Below, piece after piece: positions 12,570 through 64,000 of a stretch of 64,000 bases of DNA. The notes under the pieces were generated by a model. That model ran no database searches. It was not told the origin of the DNA and was given only the letters and a program-made list of their open reading frames with translations. The position numbers and the translations under genes are program-made. Origin of the DNA: Branchiostoma floridae (Eukaryota; Chordata; Leptocardii; Amphioxiformes; Branchiostomatidae); NCBI RefSeq assembly GCF_000003815.2, contig NW_023365820.1, forward strand, positions 374,472 to 438,471. The letters are read 5' to 3'. Each line of letters opens with the position of its first letter. The stretch's first letter is position 1.

Positions 12570-12669
12570 NNNNNNNNNNNNNNNNNNNNNNNNNNNNNNN
12601 NNNNNNNNNNNNNNNNNNNNNNNNNNNNNNNNNNNNNNNNNNNNNNNNNNNNNNNNNNNNNNNNNNNNN
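12570..12669. other. Assembly gap, 100 N
   Basis: Exactly 100 unknown bases at the end of a simple repeat; the round number suggests a gap of unknown true size. Confidence 0.98.
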
Positions 12670-13565
12670 CGACTTTTGCATACAAAAGACATGTACTATG
12701 CAGATTTTCTTATTTACTTTACCGTGTCTTGAGACAACTTCCGTATATACCTTGGCAAATACATGCAAAACAAGACCAAAGAAAACAACGACTAAAGAGA
12801 ATCAACATAAAATTTCGTTTAGTTTTCATAGTAGATATGCAATACTCCATTGTGTACTCCATAATACTGTAAAGCTTAGCGTCTACGTGCACTTTGTAAT
12901 AGATTTATGACGTAACTAATCACATATAACACTTTTGCTCCCATTGTGCCTGTTATAATTATCATGAAGTAAACTTTGACTTGACTTTGTCAAACAAACT
13001 CATGAAATAAACTTTGACTTGAGATTGAATCTATACCCAATAAGGCTATGGATTTCCTATATCTATTATTTTATACTAATCCCTTTTTGATAATGATATT
13101 TTCTACTATTATATTAAGGGGTGATAACTTAACAAGAATAGACAGGCAGTGATAATAATCTCCTATCCGATACATATCTGAAAAACAAACTATGACAGAA
13201 CCTTAGTCTCTTTTTGTTCTCTTTTTGTGGTATATAATTATTTGAAACCACGTTGATAACGTAATGTATTGAATTAAGTACGTACACTGAAACCTTTTTT
13301 ATGCTATATCTGCGGGGATAACTGTAGGAAATATACCCTAGAATTTTTAAGAAACTTAATAAAACTTCACCAAATATGCCTCTAATTTACATTCTTCTAA
13401 TTATGTCTTATACGGAACTGCACTCGAATCGCATGCAAAAAATCAAAAACCTTTTTGGATCATTGGGTTGTTATCGCCTGTGTCTAATGATACGGTATTG
13501 GAAGGTAAAGCCATTTATTTGTAGCATCTCTATATTGATAATATCTATCCCTCTCCTTCCACTGT
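12670..13565. other. No gene; short tandem tail-like motif
   Basis: At about 12960-13025 the unit AAACTTTGACTTGA occurs twice (AAGTAAACTTTGACTTGAC, AAATAAACTTTGACTTGAG), resembling the reiterated 3' tail of a LINE. The body cannot be identified. Confidence 0.3.
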
Positions 13566-13640
13566 CTTTTACCTCCCCAACCAAAGTCAGGTAAACATTT
13601 TTACACCGAGGTACCTAGGTGAAGTGAGAAACCTTGTGTA
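13566..13640 (-). repeat. SINE family II body fragment
   Basis: TTTACCTCCCCAACCAAAG, ATTTTTACACCGAGG and AGGTGAAGTGAG match the body of the SINE at 36570-36726, same orientation. Confidence 0.6.
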
Positions 13641-13700
13641 CAATTGTATTGTACTGTATAGTATTGTATTGTATTGTATTGTATTGTATTGTACTGTATG
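13637..13700. repeat. GTATT pentanucleotide microsatellite
   Basis: About ten GTATT/GTACT units in a row. Confidence 0.9.
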
Positions 13701-14111
13701 GGCCGACCACTCTCTCTTTGCAGCTAGGGGCTGATTTGCGAGGAGCTTACAATCGGCGGGGCTAAGTCGCAAGGGTCTGAAATGGCATGCTGTTTACAGT
13801 GCCAGATGACCTCAATATGACAGGTGCGTCCCCAGGTGCGGCCAGGGACTGTAGGTTTTGAACCACTCACACCGCACCATCGCACGTGTAGTGGGTTCTT
13901 TAACGTGCCTGGGGCATGGCTCTCCCCAGCCACGGGACCTCCATTTAACGTCCTATCCGAGGGATGGTCCTAACCGAAGCTAAGTACTCATTTTCACCTG
14001 AGTAAAGTGAGTAAAGCCGTGTTAAGTGCCTTTCTCTTTGACACGGCAGCCGGATTCGAACTCAAGACCCCTCGATCCCGAGGAAAACACGCTGCCGTTG
14101 CGCCACGCGAT
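13697..14111 (-). mobile_element. tRNA-derived SINE (family I), best copy
   Basis: Read on the minus strand, the head at 14111-14040 is tRNA-like: GCGTGGCGCAACGGCAGCGT as an A-box region and GAGTTCGAATCC as a B box. The body carries GGCACTTAACACGGC, GAAAATGAGTACTTAGCTTCGG, the block CTCGGATAGGACGTTAAATG, and GTTAAAGAACCCACTACACG. No coding capacity. Related copies are at 10857-11287 and 40580-40719. Confidence 0.75.
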
Positions 14112-15439
14112 CTCACGTACAATGCTTTTCCAATGGCAAAAGATGACATTATTGGGACCTCTATTTTCTTGGCCAGTTTCCAAGGAGTTCCGCCAGACGA
14201 CCCCAAAATATGTAAATTCCCTTGCTTCGGTTAGAGCCTTGATGTTTTAATGTAACTGACACAATTCAGAATAATCCACTTAACCCAAGAAATCCATTTC
14301 ATGCGGTGAGATTGAATGTTATCAAACTGGACGCAGCTACAGTTATTCAGCCACGCGAAAGCCATACCTTACACTCTGTCCTAACAATTTATGATGTGAT
14401 ATTTAATAGAGCCGCCAGACGGGGCATTTAAGTTCAACCGGTAAGTTCCAGTCTATAAACTGTATGTTTTATGTCTGTCTGGTACGTCCTTTCATTCCTA
14501 CCCTTGGCACAGTGGTTATAATTTGATATAGAGATGTATTCGTATACAGTAACAATGCAATGTAAAAACGTAGAAACAAGACATACCCCAAATCAGAAAA
14601 ATATGTTAATCCCATATTATTCCCTTTCAAGGTTTGAAACTAAACCGGCTCCTGCAGTCCCAGAAAAGCCGCTAAGGGGCCCAACCCTACACCACTCACT
14701 TCCTACCACAGAAGCTATCTGCCACTATAGAAATACATTACCATAGCTTGTCCAGAGCACCAGATATCATAACCAAAGTGTTTGCTGTAGTACCACAACA
14801 ATCCTTCAGGTGCCCCAAATCGTCTAAGTATAATGAAGCTCTACCCCTATGTGAAATGTCAAGACAATCCAACCAAGAATTCTAAATGTAACGCCATCTC
14901 AAATGTACAGTCAGACAATGCCATGGTTATGAATGACATGCAATGATTTTATTATAGAGGGTTTAGCGATTTCGCTATGATGTTCCCAACGCACCACTGT
15001 TCTTCCAGCAGTAAAATGAAATCTAGAGCCTCCTATTTTTTCCTAGTCCATCTACTGCGGAATAAAAGAACCGACAATGTATCTGTACTTACGGTGACTG
15101 TAGTATGATAATGTTATTCTGTTGATGTTCGAAGTAGACCTGTCAATTTCATAAAAATGGGCGGAGCTTCCACGCCCCCATACCCAATAAGGAACATGCC
15201 TGCTGATGACGCAAACCGCCCACTCATCTTGCGTATTTTACTCCACCGAGTGGTTGTCTTGATTCATTCCACCATAATCTATTGCTTTAGACCGGAGCAA
15301 ACACCAATTACAGACTTATACCTCTTGTGATCCCACAAGCTCATCAATATTCAGAGCATGACCATTTTAATGAGGGGTAAACATCTTGTGGCGATGGATA
15401 CATCTAAAGCTCACTTTTATGGAACGCCCACGAGAGCAC
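14112..15439. other. No recognised feature
   Basis: Mixed-composition spacer leading into the CpG-rich block. The short frame at 14534-14746 is unassigned. Confidence 0.3.
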
Positions 15440-15800
15440 GCCCATTGATTTTTTTTTTTCCTCGACGGGACGACGTCGTGACTTCGCTTTCATAAATTAT
15501 CGTTTCCGGGAATGCGAGGACGCTTTGGCACTGGGTGCGTGGTAGTTTCCTGTTGCTCCCGCGCCCGGAACGGGTAGAGAGATTACCGTAACGCGTACTA
15601 GACCAAGCGGGTTGCCTCTCACCCTCTACGGCTTATCTACGAGGAGACACGCAACCTGTAGCCGCGCGAGACAGCTGACGTCTGGGCGTAGACGGGACAT
15701 CCTGTTTAGCTCCCAAATGCGTGCACGCCAGACGGATTCGGTGCGTTGTCAAGTATCGTTTAAGCACTGCCCCTTTCGCGACCGATACCGTTTATCTACC
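15440..15800 (+). promoter_or_regulatory. CpG-rich block, candidate promoter / leader exon region of the neuroligin-like gene
   Basis: CpG is frequent here (ACGACGTCGTGAC, CCCGCGCCCGGAACGGG, CCGTAACGCGTACTAG, GTAGCCGCGCGAGAC), while the DNA on either side is AT-rich and CpG-poor. It lies 230-590 bp upstream of the start codon and just before the predicted 5'UTR acceptor. No clear TATA box is placed at a sensible distance. The open frame at 15612-15809 has no recognisable domain and is more likely leader or chance. The promoter role is inferred from composition and position. Confidence 0.4.
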
Positions 15801-15924
15801 TTGGCATGACTTGTTGAACATTTCCTTTTACATGCGTGTGTCTTCGGGAGCAAGGAAAACTTGCTTCACATCATAGCTAGACAAATTTTACCGCGATAAT
15901 ATATTCTCTGTTTTTACTCTACAG

Positions 15925-16029
15925 GCAAGGCAGCTTATGCTGACTGTGTTAAGTGCTACCAGCCTCAACGACGTACGGAGATAGAAGCAACCAGACACAA
16001 CGAGGTGCGGAGATAGAAGCTGGTGAAAC
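15925..16029 (+). other. Probable 5'UTR part of first coding exon
   Basis: A strong acceptor (pyrimidine tract then CTCTACAG, ending 15924) precedes the ATG by 105 bp, so a non-coding leader exon probably lies upstream in the CpG-rich block. The leader contains a short direct duplication: the unit ending GGAGATAGAAGC occurs at about 15967-15990 and 15999-16020. No upstream ATG is in good context. The position of the upstream exon is not resolved from sequence. Confidence 0.5.
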
Positions 16030-63875
<47,846 letters not shown>

Positions 63876-63934
63876 GTAACAACACTAGACGCTCGTCTTG
63901 AATGTTTGATTCAATGAAGGAGAAAAGATAGAAT

Positions 63935-64000
63935 GGACGGATGGATGAATGGATGGATTGATGGCTGGATAAAAGGATGGATGGGTGGATGGATGGGGGG
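63935..64000. repeat. GGAT tetranucleotide microsatellite at the window edge
   Basis: GGATGGATGAATGGATGGAT and variants continue to the last base. Confidence 0.92.

Noticed and set aside
12205-12910. Several long frames across the GT repeat and N gap
   Set aside because: They consist of dinucleotide-repeat codons and unknown residues; no coding evidence.

Overview
The window looks like chordate genomic DNA, most likely from a lancelet (Branchiostoma). The grounds are one gene with large introns whose spliced product reads as a neuroligin, a very dense mix of short inverted-repeat elements, several tRNA-derived SINE families and broken LINEs, and no prokaryotic gene organisation. The species is inferred, not shown. 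There is one assembly gap of 100 N at 12570-12669, inside a GT-rich simple repeat.

The only gene I can assemble with confidence lies on the + strand and runs out of the right edge. Five coding exons (16030-16441, 51518-51664, 55276-55461, 61857-62691, 63737-63875) join with compatible phases (1, 1, 1, 2, 0). They give 573 residues: a signal peptide and nearly all of a cholinesterase-like alpha/beta-hydrolase domain. The protein matches neuroligins, the postsynaptic adhesion partners of neurexins. The esterase nucleophile serine is a glutamate (E232) and the catalytic histidine a glutamine (Q482); only the acidic residue (E367) remains. The transmembrane segment and cytoplasmic PDZ-binding tail must lie in exons beyond 64000. 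A CpG-rich block (about 15440-15800) and a 5'UTR acceptor at 15924/15925 mark the probable promoter side.

Left flank, 1-15440: no confident gene. It holds three diverged protein-like tandem repeats at 1-610, TTAA-flanked MITEs, two hAT-like MITEs, tRNA-derived SINEs and microsatellites. Intron 1 (16442-51517, about 35 kb) carries an almost readable L1/Tx1-like LINE (19750-22556), several MITE families, two LINE tails, SINEs, a four-copy dispersed duplication (32636-35500), a minisatellite of about 164 bp with ten recognisable units (44935-46583) and a 174-bp minisatellite (50207-50918). Intron 3 (55462-61856) holds a second, antisense LINE that was split by two later insertions. One of these is a 391-bp MITE with 30-bp perfect inverted ends.

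Most of the sequence is therefore the intron and flank of one adhesion gene, shaped by non-autonomous transposons. The most interesting observations are the doubly altered catalytic site with a lost disulfide pair, the datable nested insertions in the intron-3 LINE, and the variety of TTAA-targeted families, one of which brings a CRE palindrome into the gene.
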